The notes under the pieces are model-generated. The model searched no databases, was not told the DNA's origin, and was given only the letters and a program-made list of their open reading frames with translations. From Charina bottae (taxonomy: Eukaryota; Chordata; Lepidosauria; Squamata; Charinaidae), in contig JALMGJ010000017.1 of assembly GCA_023362775.1 (NCBI GenBank), positions 21,409,501-21,473,500 on the forward strand: a DNA stretch of 64,000 nt. The letters are read 5' to 3'. This document shows, piece after piece, positions 48,516-59,287 of this stretch (positions within the stretch are counted from its first letter, which is position 1; the number at the start of each line of letters is the position of its first letter). The position numbers and the translations under genes are program-made.

Positions 48516-48633
48516 TTTTAATTTTTTTCCAAATAATTTTATTAAAGCTTACAAATACAAAGAATAAAAACTAATACAAACTACAAAAATATAAGAATAA
48601 AAAAAGAAAAAAGTGTGAAGAAAAAAAGAAATA

Positions 48634-48857
48634 TGGCTGTTGTGGGTCTTCCGGGCTGTGTGGCCGTGTTCTGGAAGTTGTGGTTCCTAACGTTTCGCCA
48701 GCATCTGTGGCCAGCATCTTCAGAGGGCAGCCCTCTGAAGATGCTGGCCACAGATGCTGGCGAAACGTTAGGAACCACAACTTCCAGAACACGGCCACAC
48801 AGCCCGGAAGACCCACAACAGCCATTGAACTCCGGCCGTGAAAGCCTTCGACAATAC
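48634..48857. mobile_element. minimal PLE insertion: perfect 96-bp palindrome plus 32-nt tail
   Basis: 48633-48728 and 48730-48825 are exact reverse complements around a single central base. The 32 nt after the right arm (48826-48857) are not duplicated. A 13-bp TSD AAAAAAAGAAATA (48621-48633 and 48858-48870) encloses everything. The GAAACGTTAGGAACC and CTGAAGATGC motifs are PLE-terminal style. Two PLE 3' fragments were therefore inserted head to head in one event. Family differs from the other two PLEs. Confidence 0.9.
48735..48766 (+). ncRNA. hammerhead-like core in third PLE family (right arm)
   Basis: CTGAAGA, T, GCTGGC, loop, GCTGGC, GAAAC. The stem pairs with two G-U wobbles. The left arm holds the mirror copy on the minus strand at 48692-48723. 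Confidence 0.5.
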
Positions 48858-49873
48858 AAAAAAAGAAATAACTTCCCCCTTCATCACAACAAGTATAAAC
48901 AATTTTAGTAATGTATCACCATCTCTTAAGGTACAACATATACTCTTTTCACCCCATATCACATCTCTTAACTAAAAACAAAGCCTCGTCATTTGTTCCT
49001 TATCAGCAAAAGTCCAGTAAGGGTTGCCAGATAAAACTAATTGTCTATTTTAACCTTGATTGAATAAGCCAACCCTGTATTCCTTCCCTCTACTTTTAAT
49101 ACTCTTGATTTTTAACCCCTTCAAATAAAGTCCCAGAGTTTGGTTTCTTGTCATCTTTTTTTTGTCCTTTCTCAAAGAATCTTTCAAAACTTTAACAGAC
49201 CTCTTTTGTACATCCAGTAAGAAAAATTTGTCCTTTTTTTTGTTGCTTCTCAAAAGGTCCTTCAGAACTTTAACAGCTCTCATTTGTAAATTCAGTAAGA
49301 AAAAATCATTCATATCTCTTTTCTGATTTACTAGTTATATATCTCTAGGCAATGAAACATCAACCAGTTTCATTTGTATGTCCAATATATCTTTTTCCAT
49401 ATCTTCTTATTGCTTGTCATATTTATATCCACATTCAAATTAATTTCAAACTTATCCGGAGTAGCTTGTCCTTCTTCTGACACTTCCTTGACACTCCATC
49501 TATCTATCATATTAGATAATTTTGAAGGCCATTTTTCAAAAATATCCATCAAAAAACTCACTGTTAGAATATTGTGCTCCATTCTTTGTTCAATTATACA
49601 CTTTATTATCCTCTAGCTCCCTCTAGTGTCCAACCTTTAAAGTCCCAACCTATCTTGTTTTCATTTAAAGAAACCCAAACAATTACAGTTTCCTACCATA
49701 GGACTTCTTCTAATTAATTTAAAATTATAATTCAAACTCTATCTGGGCCCTTAGTCCATTGTTTATGGTCATGTTGTGGACAAATACTTAATCTTACACA
49801 ACACATAGAGGACGGTTATGAAAGAAAACTAATTACTGGAGCGGCGTTCATCGACCTTACTGCGGCATATCAT

Positions 49874-50310
49874 ATGGTCAATCACAGAAAATTGCTGCAT
49901 AAGATAGACAACTTTACTGGAGACCATAAGCTCACCAGGGTTATAGGGAGTTTCCTTCAAAATAGAAGGTTTTATGTGACTTTGAATGGTAAGAACAGTA
50001 GATGGAGGAAGCAAAAGAATGGATTACCACAAGGCAGCGAACTCTCTCCGATTTTATACAATATATATACTAACGACCAACCTGCCCCGACCAATATGCA
50101 AATGTTCATATATGCGGATGATACAGCAGTGGCCGTACAAGAACCAAGTTTTGATGAGTATGCTGAAAAATTATCACGAGATCCAGAAGAACTGGAGCAG
50201 TATTATGATAATAATTACTTAAAACCTAATCCAAGCAAAACTCAAGTATGTGCCTTTCATCTTTGCAGTCGAGATGCAGGGGTTGAATTGGATATTATGT
50301 GGAGAGGGAA
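49874..50310 (+). pseudogene. jockey-like RT palm segment
   Basis: The frame is open from about 49785 to the PLE insertion point, with catalytic YADD intact. Excising the PLE and one TSD copy rejoins it in frame to RLQHCPTPKYLGVMLDRT. A TGA near 50632 then stops the downstream part, so the copy was already defective. Confidence 0.75.
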
Positions 50311-50325
50311 CAGATTACAACACTG

Positions 50326-50514
50326 TGGAGTCCATTGTGCTCTCTGAGCCGTGTTGTTTTCTTGCAGACGTTTCATTGCCAGGCTAGGCAACATCTTCAG
50401 TGCGAAAAGGGAGTGGAACTTGCTCTCTGTTTATATACCCTGGCTTGTCCTGCCTGTGTTGGTGGGGGTGTTGTACTCTCCTTGGTAGTACCTTGATTGG
50501 GTGGTTGTTTGCTC
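50326..50514 (-). mobile_element. PLE 3' end fragment (same family as 23.6-25.8 kb)
   Basis: 189 bp nearly matching 23602-23790 (GTGCTCTCTGAGCC, GCAGACGTTTCATTGCC, TATATACCCTGGCTTGTCC). A perfect 15-bp TSD CAGATTACAACACTG lies at 50311-50325 and 50515-50529. A hammerhead-like core lies at 50370-50400. Confidence 0.93.
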
Positions 50515-50937
50515 CAGATTACAACACTGCCCAACACCTAAATATTTGGGTGTTATGTTGGACAGAACGCTTTCCTTTAAGCAACATTGCATGAATACCA
50601 AGGCTAAAGTATGTGCTAGGAGTAACATCACCTGACGACTGACAAACTATGCATGGGGAGCCCAGCCAGCTACGTTACGAGTATCAGCTCTGGCCTTGAG
50701 TGTCTCTACTGCCAAATATGCAGCACCAGTATGGAACACATCGGCACATGCGAAGCAAGTAGATATCGCTGTGAATGAGGCAATGTGCATAGTGACGAGA
50801 TGCCTCAAACCTATGCCCATTAATAAACTATACCCCCTTGTTGGCATTGCCTCACCAGTTATGTCACTGATGGTCAACCTTCAGCCCCGAATTTGCAAAG
50901 CCTTCCATTCCTTTGTCAAGCCCCTTAACTTTGGCTA

Positions 50938-53900
50938 AACACAATAAGAATTAAATAAAATTCCTGCTCCCTTCAAACAAAAACAGAAATATACAACCCC
51001 ACCTCTTGGCATAATTGCCTGATCCGCTGGGGCCTTGCTTCCCCCCACCCAGCATAATATTCAGGGTGCCCTCTGGCTACAACAAGGGTTCTCAGACATA
51101 AGTTAATGGAGGGCTTCACACTCAAGGGTGTGCAATATAACCACCTAGGCAGCTGCTTGTTCTGCTCTGGAGTGGACTTTCCTTTTCTGTGCCACTAGTT
51201 TATATTTCAAATGGCCACCAGGAGGTTGTCTTCCTTTGCTCTTGAAGGGGAAGAAGCCAAAGACATTCTCCATAGAGATGCTATTCGTTAAAAATATGTG
51301 GTAATGCTATTGTGGAGTGCTAGCTCTGCTATTTCCCTCCTAATGTTCCCTGGTTTCCTGGGAATAAAACCTATTAAGCAACCCCTCTGTTTGAATTGCC
51401 ATAGCAACTCACTCAGAATGTCAGTGTCCTATTTCTCCCCCTTCATCCCACCCAAGCTCTTGTTTCTGAGCTGACAGCTGTGATTTGAATGCTCCTTGAA
51501 CCAAATCCTTGCATGTAGCCTTGCTTTGCAAAAGGAGGAGGAGGAGGAAGAGGAGGGGTGGAAGTAGCAGCAGCTTTTAATCAGGGCTTGTTGAGCCCTT
51601 TTATGTAGGCTTGAAGGGTGCAGAAGAGGCTCTTAACATTGCAGCCTCCTTTGCCAATAGTGGAACAAGTTTTTATAATGACCACCAAAAGAAGGAGGAG
51701 GAGGAGGAGGAGGAGGAAGGGGGGGATTCAGCCATCATGTAGGCTACATACATGCCATGATTTCATAGGAAGACACAAAATCTGGCCTTGTGTAAATCTA
51801 ATCGCTTGAAAATCTCAGTGGTTTATATCTATTGTTTCTAGTCTTTTGGTTTTTAAAGATGTGCCTGGCTGTATGGATTACTTCTGCAATTTCAAAAGCC
51901 TAAGAAGGGACTCAGGAATTTTTCTGGAAATTAGGGTTTCTTCAAGACCCAGCCTTGTTGCTTGCTCTTCCCAGCAATTAGTTAAAACAGATATAAACAA
52001 TGCAAAATAGTTTTAAAATTGTAAGAAATTGTAGAAAGCATACAATTTGCAATGGTCCCAGAAGTTCATTAGTGCTATGCAGAGAAATTCTTTTTTTATT
52101 TTTCTTACCAATTCTCATTCAAATGGCTGAAAGAACATTTGTTTTAAGAATTTATTCAGAAGAGAATCCCAAAGAAATCCTTATGGGTGGAATGTGTGTA
52201 TGCCCTTACACTTATTTAATTCTTGGATGGCCTCTGGATAAGTGTGCAAATAAAAAATGCATGATCATCATGTCGGTGATCTGCAGCCTCCCTAGACTCA
52301 CAGGCTTCAGTTCTGAGGAAAGACATCAGGAAGGGACTCCTGCCATTGGCTTTTTAGTACTAGGATTACTTAAGGAGGAGTGAAATAGTTGGAAAAATTC
52401 TCCAAAAAAATAAAATCATCCAGCCAACTTTTCTGCACACAATTTTGGTGGAGAATTTGGAAGATGATATGTGCCCATTTTTAAATTCTCCACAAAGCTG
52501 TTTTATATCAAATCAGAATAATTGGCCTATTATGCAATACCTTTTCCAAGAAACCTATGCCAGTGTGCATGGTTTCTCCTTTTCATACACGATGATTTAT
52601 TTGTATCCTCTAACTAGCTTCTTGGCTATAATGTAGAACACACTTTCCCAATCTAGTGGTCTCCAACGTATTACAACACTCACCACCTACAATAAACTGG
52701 ATGAAGATTGTTGGAGTTGAAACCCAACCCTTGGGCACCAAGGTAGGAAAGGCTACAGGCCACACATATGTAACCAGCAACACATCACAAAGGGCTGGAA
52801 GCATGAGGCACCACTACCCCAGGCTGTCATTCAGTTAGCAGCAGCGGTGTAGTGGTGATGCTGTGAAAAGCCTTTTCTTCTGAAGAAGAACGTACTGTAC
52901 TTACTGATCATTTATTTTGCCCCAGCTGGATCCCAATTGCCTTCTAATGTAGGACATCCAACTACCTGGGCTAGATGTTCTGGGCCAATGAAACAAACAA
53001 AACTCTCCCACGCCCCCACCCAATACATTATACCTACATGCAGGAATGTTCATGCATGTGCATTAGAGTAAACCAAGTCACGTGTGGGTGGACTGGATGG
53101 AATGTGTGGGATTCAAGTGGATATATGAGCCATCTCTGCCTACCAATCCTTATGTAGCAAACTTTTTGCCATTCTCACACAAATGAGAGCAGATGGGCAT
53201 GTGGCTATTAGAGTTTTAGTTTTAGTGTAAGTATTTAGAATATTTCTGATAGGAGATACAAGAGAACAGCACCGAAATGAGAATCTAAAAAGAACTGTAC
53301 TGTATGGTATCTTCAGCCTGAACATGTTTACTAGTCATTTTACATTGAGAATAGCCCAGGCCTTGCTAGGTATGCAACAGTTAGGCTCATTTTTAATAGC
53401 CATAAAAGGAGATGTTTTATTTCCACTGTTTACACTCCTTACCACGGTGCAAGTTCTCCCCCACTTTAAAATAGAACAATCTTGGTTTTATACTGTGAAG
53501 TAGAGGTGCAAAATGACTTTTCTCTTAGCAGTTTCACTTTGCAACATCAGACAGCTGTGGCTGATGAGGCCTCTAGATATGTGTCATAAAAGTTTCATTT
53601 GTACAACTGTTGGGGTGTCTGAATAAGTACTCTGTTTTGTTATCCATTGTAGAGCAGAGCACCCAGAATAAATATAATACAAAATGACACATTGGCTTTT
53701 GCTATTAGCAAAACTGGATGTCACCTACAAAACCTGTAGGCAAACAGGGTAGACAGAAGCTGGAGAAATCTGAAGCCTCAGGGTGTATGTGTGTGTGTGT
53801 ATGGGTTGCCTGGAGCCACCTCACACTATCTGGGGCAGCTACCCTCTATTTCCTCTCCCTCCTCAAGCACTTTCTTTCTCTTTCTCTGCCTCCCACCATA

Positions 53901-54140
53901 TAATTTAACACTCTCTTCTTTCTCCCCCCTCCCCCTTTTCTATTTTTCTGGATCTCTGTATCTTTTCTTCTATTCCTTTACCACTGCTAGGTATCAAAAA
54001 TTGTCTTTTAAAAACAGAACTCCTATTATATTATTACACCATACCCCATGCATTTTAGGTTTTGTGATGTCAGACACACAACCTTTCCGATCTTCAAGAC
54101 CTCAGGCTGGAACACATTACATCTGAATCATAGTGTAGCT
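50938..54140. other. mostly unassigned DNA with purine-rich microsatellites
   Basis: 3.2 kb without a recognised gene. It holds GGA-rich tracts at 51531-51560 and 51690-51725 and a TG run at 53783. A possible degraded hAT-like piece (AGTGGTCTCCAACG ... GGTAGGAAAGGCT) lies at 52660-52760. Confidence 0.4.
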
Positions 54141-54151
54141 ACACTGGGCTT

Positions 54152-54360
54152 TATTCACAGAGTTGAGAGTCGTTCGTTAATCCCAGTGGGAACTTCTGAC
54201 AAGAGCTTCACAATGTCGTTTTTGATAGCAAAGCCTACCCCATGTATTCGTCGTTCTTGTTCAGGCAGTCCTTTCCAAAAGAAGGTATAACCTCCTTTTT
54301 CTTCCTTCAACTGTCCGTCTCCAGCTCTTCGAGTTTCTTGGAAATCTTGATTTCTTGGAA
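54152..54360 (-). pseudogene. inverted endonuclease segment of the 54-55.7 kb LINE
   Basis: Minus-strand reading gives RRAGDGQLKEEKGGYTFFWKG..IHGVGFAIKNDIVKLL..GINERL, an N-terminal apurinic endonuclease block. On the plus strand it is immediately followed at 54361 by RT sequence. The intervening endonuclease C-terminus and RT fingers are missing. Confidence 0.75.
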
Positions 54361-54362
54361 TC

Positions 54363-55619
54363 TTGAAAATTGGATGCCCTGATAAATTTGTGAACATCTT
54401 GCGGTTACTCCATGACGACATGATGGCAACAATCCTGAATAACAATGGCTCTCAAAGCGATCCATTTAAAGTGGAATCCGGTGTTAAACAGGGATGTGTT
54501 ATTGCTCCAACCTTATTCGCTATCTTCATCGCTATGATTATGCACCTTGTTGAAGAGAAACTTCCTACTGGTGTAGAAATTATATATCGAACAGATGGAA
54601 AGCCTTTTAATCTTAGTAGGCTGAAAGCAAAAAATAAGGTAATTGCAACTTCTGTTATAGAACTTCAATATGCTGATGATAACGTAGTCTGTGCACACTC
54701 CGAGGAAGATCTTCAAACTATCCTAAACATCTTTGCAGAGGCATATGAAAAGCTCGGCCTCTCTATTAACATTAAAAAAACCAAAGGGCTTTACCAGCAA
54801 GTTCGAACCAATCCCTCCGCAGCGCCATCAATCCAGCTTAAAGGTGTGTCACTAGAAAATGTTGACCACTTTTCTTATCTCGGCAGCCATCTATCTACAA
54901 AAGCCGACATCGTCGCTGAAATTCAGCATCGCCTGAGCTCTGCGAGTGTAGCTTTCTCCCGAATGAAGCGTAGAGTGTTTGAGGATCGGGACATTCGCAG
55001 GGAGACCAAAATGCTTGTTTACAAAGCCATTGTACTACCAACCCTTCTGTACGCCTGTGAAACATGGACCCTCTACAAACTCCACCTCCAACTTCTTGAA
55101 AGTTTCCATCAACGCTGCCTCCGAAAAATTCTGCAAATTACTTGGGAAGATAGGCGGACTAATGTTAGCGTATTAGAAGAAGCGAAAACCACCAGCATTG
55201 AAACAATGATCATCCAACATCAACTTCGCTGGACCGGTCATGTTGTTCGAATGCCTGACCATCGTCTTCCAAAGCAGCTACTTTACTCCCAACTTAAGAA
55301 TGGAAAACGGAATATTGGTGGACAGCAAAAGAGATTCAAAGACACCCTCAAAGCTAATTTAAAAAAATGTAATATCAGCATTGAGAACTAGGAAGCCCTA
55401 ACTCATGAGCGTTTCAATTGGAGGTCAGCCTTTATTAATGGTGCTATGGACTTTGAAGAAGCACGAGTACAGGGCGAAAAGGAGAAAAGAGCTAAAAGGA
55501 AGGCACATCAGGCAAACCCTCATCATGACCGTCTCCCACCCGGAAACCTATGCCCTCATTGTGGGAGGTTGTGCGGATCCAGAATTGGCCTTTATAGCCA
55601 CTTACGGATCCACTGTTAA
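54363..55619 (+). pseudogene. LINE RT C-terminal part with C2H2 finger, one premature stop
   Basis: The frame runs from GCPDKFVNILRLLHDDMM through ESGVKQGCVIAPTLFAIFI (motif B), LQYADDNVVCAHSEEDL (motif C, TAT at 54669), INIKKTKGLY, FSYLGSHLST, LLYACETWTLYK and LRWTGHVVRMPDHRLPKQLLY. A single TAG at 55389-55391 interrupts it. The same frame then continues with a basic region to a C-x2-C-x12-H-x3-H zinc finger at 55551-55613 and TAA 55617-55619. All else is intact, so the copy is fairly young. Confidence 0.85.
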
Positions 55620-55673
55620 AATTTTACCTTTGGAAGACAATCTTACTCGGCTACGAGTGATCGCCAATGAATG

Positions 55674-56099
55674 ACACTGGGCTTCAACTTTGAGCAGCTT
55701 TTCGTTTTCTGTACTAGGTTTAATGTACTTCCTTCAAATGTGGGAAGCAGAGGAAAGCTTTTCACCCACTGCTAACATTATTACAAGTCCATCTCTTATG
55801 TGTTGGCAAAAGGATCATCGCTGTTCCAGAGGATAATATAATCTGCTTCTATTTTAATTTAAAATAAAACATGGAAGAGACCGGATGCTGGCTGGGGAAT
55901 TCTGGGAGTTGAAGTCCAGACATCTTAAAGTTGCCAAGGTTGAGAAACGCTGGCCCAGAATATGACTAGATGGTCTGCTTCAGCACTGTAGAAACAGAAA
56001 CAAATTTGTTTCTTAATTGTATTCATCATAGTATATAAGCAACTGTAAAGGGAAGGCTATAAGAGATAGATGAATTGGACATATTCAGTATTGGACATA
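55674..56099. other. spacer with a short hAT-end-like fragment at 55885-55952
   Basis: 55885-55952 holds GCTGGGGAATTCTGGGAGTTGAAGTCC ending GGTTGAGAAACGCTGG, a repeat piece whose end resembles hAT family 3 termini. The rest is unassigned. Confidence 0.4.
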
Positions 56100-56859
56100 T
56101 TTTAAAATGCATAGTAAATTGTATCCATACTAAATTGGTGAATATAATTAGTGAAGATATAGGTTTTGTGAGGATATATCCTTTAAGCAATTTTGTTTTG
56201 TTTTGGGTGTGCATGTGTGGATACACACACTACACTAAGTATGTTCTTAGTGTCTAAATTGACCAATGTCCAGAGTTTGGGCTGCTTGTTAGAATGTATT
56301 ATATGAAATCTAAATAAAATGAAGATTTAAACCCTAAACCTTGAATGAGCTATGGGATTTTATATATACTGTACAGATAGGTAGGTGAAAAGGACTAAAG
56401 GAGGTTGCCACTATTGCTAATTTGCTAGATCTGCTTTGTATCCACTCAGTTATTTCTGGTTTAGTTAAGAAGTAGAAAAGAATACAACATCTTGAATTTA
56501 TAAGTAGGCCATGCAAAATGGCTACTTCTGCATCTCCAAAAAAAAAAGGGAAATCTTACTGTCAAAAAGAACACAATTAGTGTAGTTTATATGTCCACAC
56601 ATGTCCACCCAAAACAAAACAAAATTGCTTAAAGGATATATCTTATAAATAGGAGGAGGAAGATTTATTTATATAGATATAAATAGGAGGAGGAAGGAGT
56701 ATTTGGTATGTTCGCCACCTTGAGTTATTTATAAAAATAATAAAGGCGGGATATAAAATAAATTAAATAAATAAATAAAATAAATCTTCACAAAATCTAT
56801 ATCTTCACTAATTATGTTCACCACTTTAGTATGGATACAATTTACTATGCATTTTAAAA
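56100..56859. repeat. inverted repeat with about 120-bp arms, right arm split by a SINE tail
   Basis: 56100-56220 is the reverse complement (a few mismatches) of 56595-56642 plus 56786-56859. The loop is about 375 bp. The 143-bp interruption is mostly the tail of the tRNA SINE seen at 19301-19550. Confidence 0.88.
56643..56785 (+). mobile_element. tRNA-SINE 3' fragment
   Basis: TAGGAGGAGGAAGGAGTATTTGGTATG, CACCTTGAGTTATTTATAAAAATAATAAAGGCGGG and an AAATAAATAAATAA tail match the 3' part of the SINE at 19301. Confidence 0.85.
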
Positions 56860-57622
56860 ATATGCACAGTTCATCTCACTGCAATGAGATCACTGCAACG
56901 AGACCCACAGTCACCAGGTGGTATGTGTGCCTGCTGTCACAAGAACCAAAATGTTGAGAGAATCAAATGGAGTAGAATGACCGAAATTTGAATCTAGAGA
57001 AGAATATGCGTGGGACAGGAAGAAGCAAGCTGAAGCAATAAGGAAATCAATTCTGAAATAGCAACCAGAGATAAGTAGTTCATTGCCATGCAGCATATTG
57101 TGTTTGATCCAGCAACATAACAGTCTGCAAAGGGAGGTGATGCTTAATGGAGGGCTAAAAGAATGCAGAGAACAAAGGAAACAAAGGAAGGCTGCAGAGA
57201 GAGTGTTCAGAAGACCCCCTATTCACACACAGAACAATCATCTATGGAGAATTCTTGTCTTCCCCGGTCCCCCTGCACCAGCTGGTCAAGACGCAGAGGG
57301 ACAATATGTTTGGGGGGGGGAGTGTATGTTGCTCAAGCAATTGCTTTTGTAGATTAATATAGACCCTCTCTGTGTTGTGTGTCCTTTGGAGCATTTCATT
57401 ACTGCACAAGATCCTGAAATTCAAATCTGTACCACCACCACTGCATACTGCTCCTGCTGCCAAAGAGAAAATTAGGCATGTGCAACCAAAGCACAGAGTG
57501 GTGGTCTAGGCCCCAGTTATTCTGAAAGGCTCCTGCTCTGTGTGTGCCCCACAGAAGCACAGAATACTTGCTTGCCAGATTTTCCCCCCATTGGAAGCAA
57601 TTCAGCAAGGCTGGAGGCTTAC
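56860..57622. other. unassigned DNA
   Basis: No recognised repeats. The minus-strand frame of the adjacent candidate exon continues to 57399, but the part left of 57622 looks less coding-like. Confidence 0.35.
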
Positions 57623-58000
57623 GTGAGAAGCAAAAGGCTGCCTGTTGTTTGTGGCTGCAAATGCCTACATGCGATGCTGGAGGATATGGATGGTTGGAAG
57701 CAGTGTCCATGGTAATTTCTTCTGCAATATCATCCAGAGGTTCTCCTTCCTCAGGTGAGAATCTAAAATGATACTCTAGAGTTTCATAGTACCTTATCTG
57801 TGTGCAACTTTGCACAGTGTGCATGAAAAGCAACCCATCACAGAACTGACCTTCCACACTTGGCTGAACTCTGTAATATGAGATGATAGATACACTTTCA
57901 TTTTCAGCAGGATAAATCCATCCTTTAATTCTGCTTCCTTCTACATCGTAAGTACCTCTGACAAAGTAAAACATGTACAGCTTGGCAAACCTGTCACAAC
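57623..58000 (-). CDS. candidate exon of an unrecognised protein
   Basis: The minus strand is open across the segment with a coding-like composition (CDRFAKLYMFYFVRG, EYHFRFSPEEGEPLDD). A plausible acceptor (CTCCTGCCCAG) ends at 58001 and a good donor (CTCAC|GTAAGC) lies at 57623/57622. The exon would be 378 nt, a multiple of three. Two CxxC-like cysteines lie at its start (ASCPGCDRF). I do not recognise the family. It could also be an unspliced pseudogene fragment, as the same frame continues to 57399. Confidence 0.35.
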
Positions 58001-59287
58001 CTGGGCAGGAGGCATAGAAACAGTAGTTTTTTTCCCCCTATTTGACATCTCTGATTTTCAGCCTCCTAGGTCCTTGCATAAACCGGAGGCTCCTCCCACC
58101 TCCAACCCAGATCCTCCACAGTTCGGAAGTTGCTTTTTTGTAGGAAAATAATTGCAGTTTGTTTGTTTACTTTTCACTGCTTCTGGCTTCTGAGGACCAG
58201 TTGCATTGTTACTGTCCCCATTCAAATGCCAGCAAATATAAAGAGGCTTTCTTTCTTTTTCTCTTTCTCCCCCTTCCTTGCCCCTTGGTTTTGTCCTCCA
58301 AGGGATCATTTTTATTCAAGTGTGATGAATGATGTGAGCAGAGTACCAGTGCCGGACAAAGGGCTGCATCAGAGCCGGCCAAGCGTACAGCTGCCTTTTT
58401 GTTTACAAAGATGAGAGATGTAACCTCAGAGGTAGAAGATAATAGACAAGACTGTAGAAGAAGCCTGAGACTTGGCTTGATTCTGCTTTCCAGAAGCCAA
58501 GTAACCTTTATTAAATATAAATCAGTCAGCTCTTACCAAGAAAGCTCTTAGAAAAAGCCTCTGAACTCTGCCATTCATGTGACATGAAGTAAGGGAATAG
58601 TAATATTCAACTGCTTTAAAGACTAGTGTACCACAGCCGTTATGGGGATCAACAGTATTTTGGCTTGCTGAAGCAACAAAGTTTGCAATCATCTATAATT
58701 ATCCAGATTGCAACAGAACATCTGAGAATGCTTAAAAAGGAACTAAGTTGGATACCAATAATTAAGATCAACCAAGAAAGCCCCTTTCAATATATTATCT
58801 ATTTGCTAAATCATCACACAGTTGAATATCCTCCTATAAGTAGACTGTCAGTTCAATTACCTGTAGAGTCCTGATAATAACTTCCCCTCATCTTGCAATG
58901 ATTTCGCATTGACCATTCACTGGTGGCAACTAATTTGATAGGTTGACTGATCAGCTGAAGCTTAGCTGATTAATTGACAAAGCTCAGTATGAATGAAAAT
59001 ATTATTGTCTCAGTTTATTTCAATTTATTACAGAATTAATCTGCAGGACAAATTTTAATTAAGGTTTGTTTTCTTTTTTTTTGCAAATATTTGGCTTTAG
59101 ATTATGGCTGTTTTTTCTAATTATGAACGAGTGTTTTTACTTATTAGGGTATAAATTGCTTTATGCTCTTTCTAGTAAAATTCTAATTTAATTGATTACT
59201 CAAGTAAGAATTGCTTGACAGCCATAATGTCAGGGTTCAGCTGTCAGTGTCTATCAGAGGTGAGGCAGGAACTGGAAGTTCTATCAA
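58001..59287. other. unassigned DNA
   Basis: 1.3 kb; no feature recognised except possible flanking intron of the candidate exon. Confidence 0.35.

Larger units (their letters stand above)
48516..49680 (-). mobile_element. possible non-autonomous L1-like retroposon
   Basis: The minus strand ends in GCTTTAATAAAATTATTTGGAAAAAAATTAAA, similar in style to the L1-type 3' end at 60700-60730. It contains K-rich short frames (49582-49370 and 49313-49050), the second built of two imperfect repeats of RxVKVLKDxLRxxKKK. It has no RT. The 5' boundary is uncertain. A PLE palindrome is inserted in its 3' region. Confidence 0.4.
49785..50937 (+). mobile_element. jockey-like (APE-type) LINE RT fragment, split by a PLE tail
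   Basis: Frames show AAFIDLTAAY (motif A), KNGLPQGSELSPILYNIYTND (motif B), FIYADDTAVAVQ (motif C, TAT at 50111), LKPNPSKTQVCAFHL, then after the PLE insert YLGVMLDRTLSFKQH, LRVSALALSVSTAKYAAPVW and IVTRCLKPMPINKLYPLVGIASP. The endonuclease and 3' tail are absent. Clade within the jockey/CR1 supergroup is not resolved. It is of a kind unlike the L2 and RTE copies here. Confidence 0.8.
54152..55673 (+). mobile_element. APE-type LINE with 5' inversion and C-terminal zinc finger
   Basis: An 11-bp TSD ACACTGGGCTT (54141-54151 and 55674-55684) encloses an element whose first 210 bp (endonuclease) are on the minus strand and the remainder (RT to 3' end) on the plus strand. This is the signature of twin priming. 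The last 60 bp recur alone at 28987-29046. The protein is RTE-like in its post-RT part but has a C2H2 finger at the end; I could not fix the clade. Confidence 0.88.
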
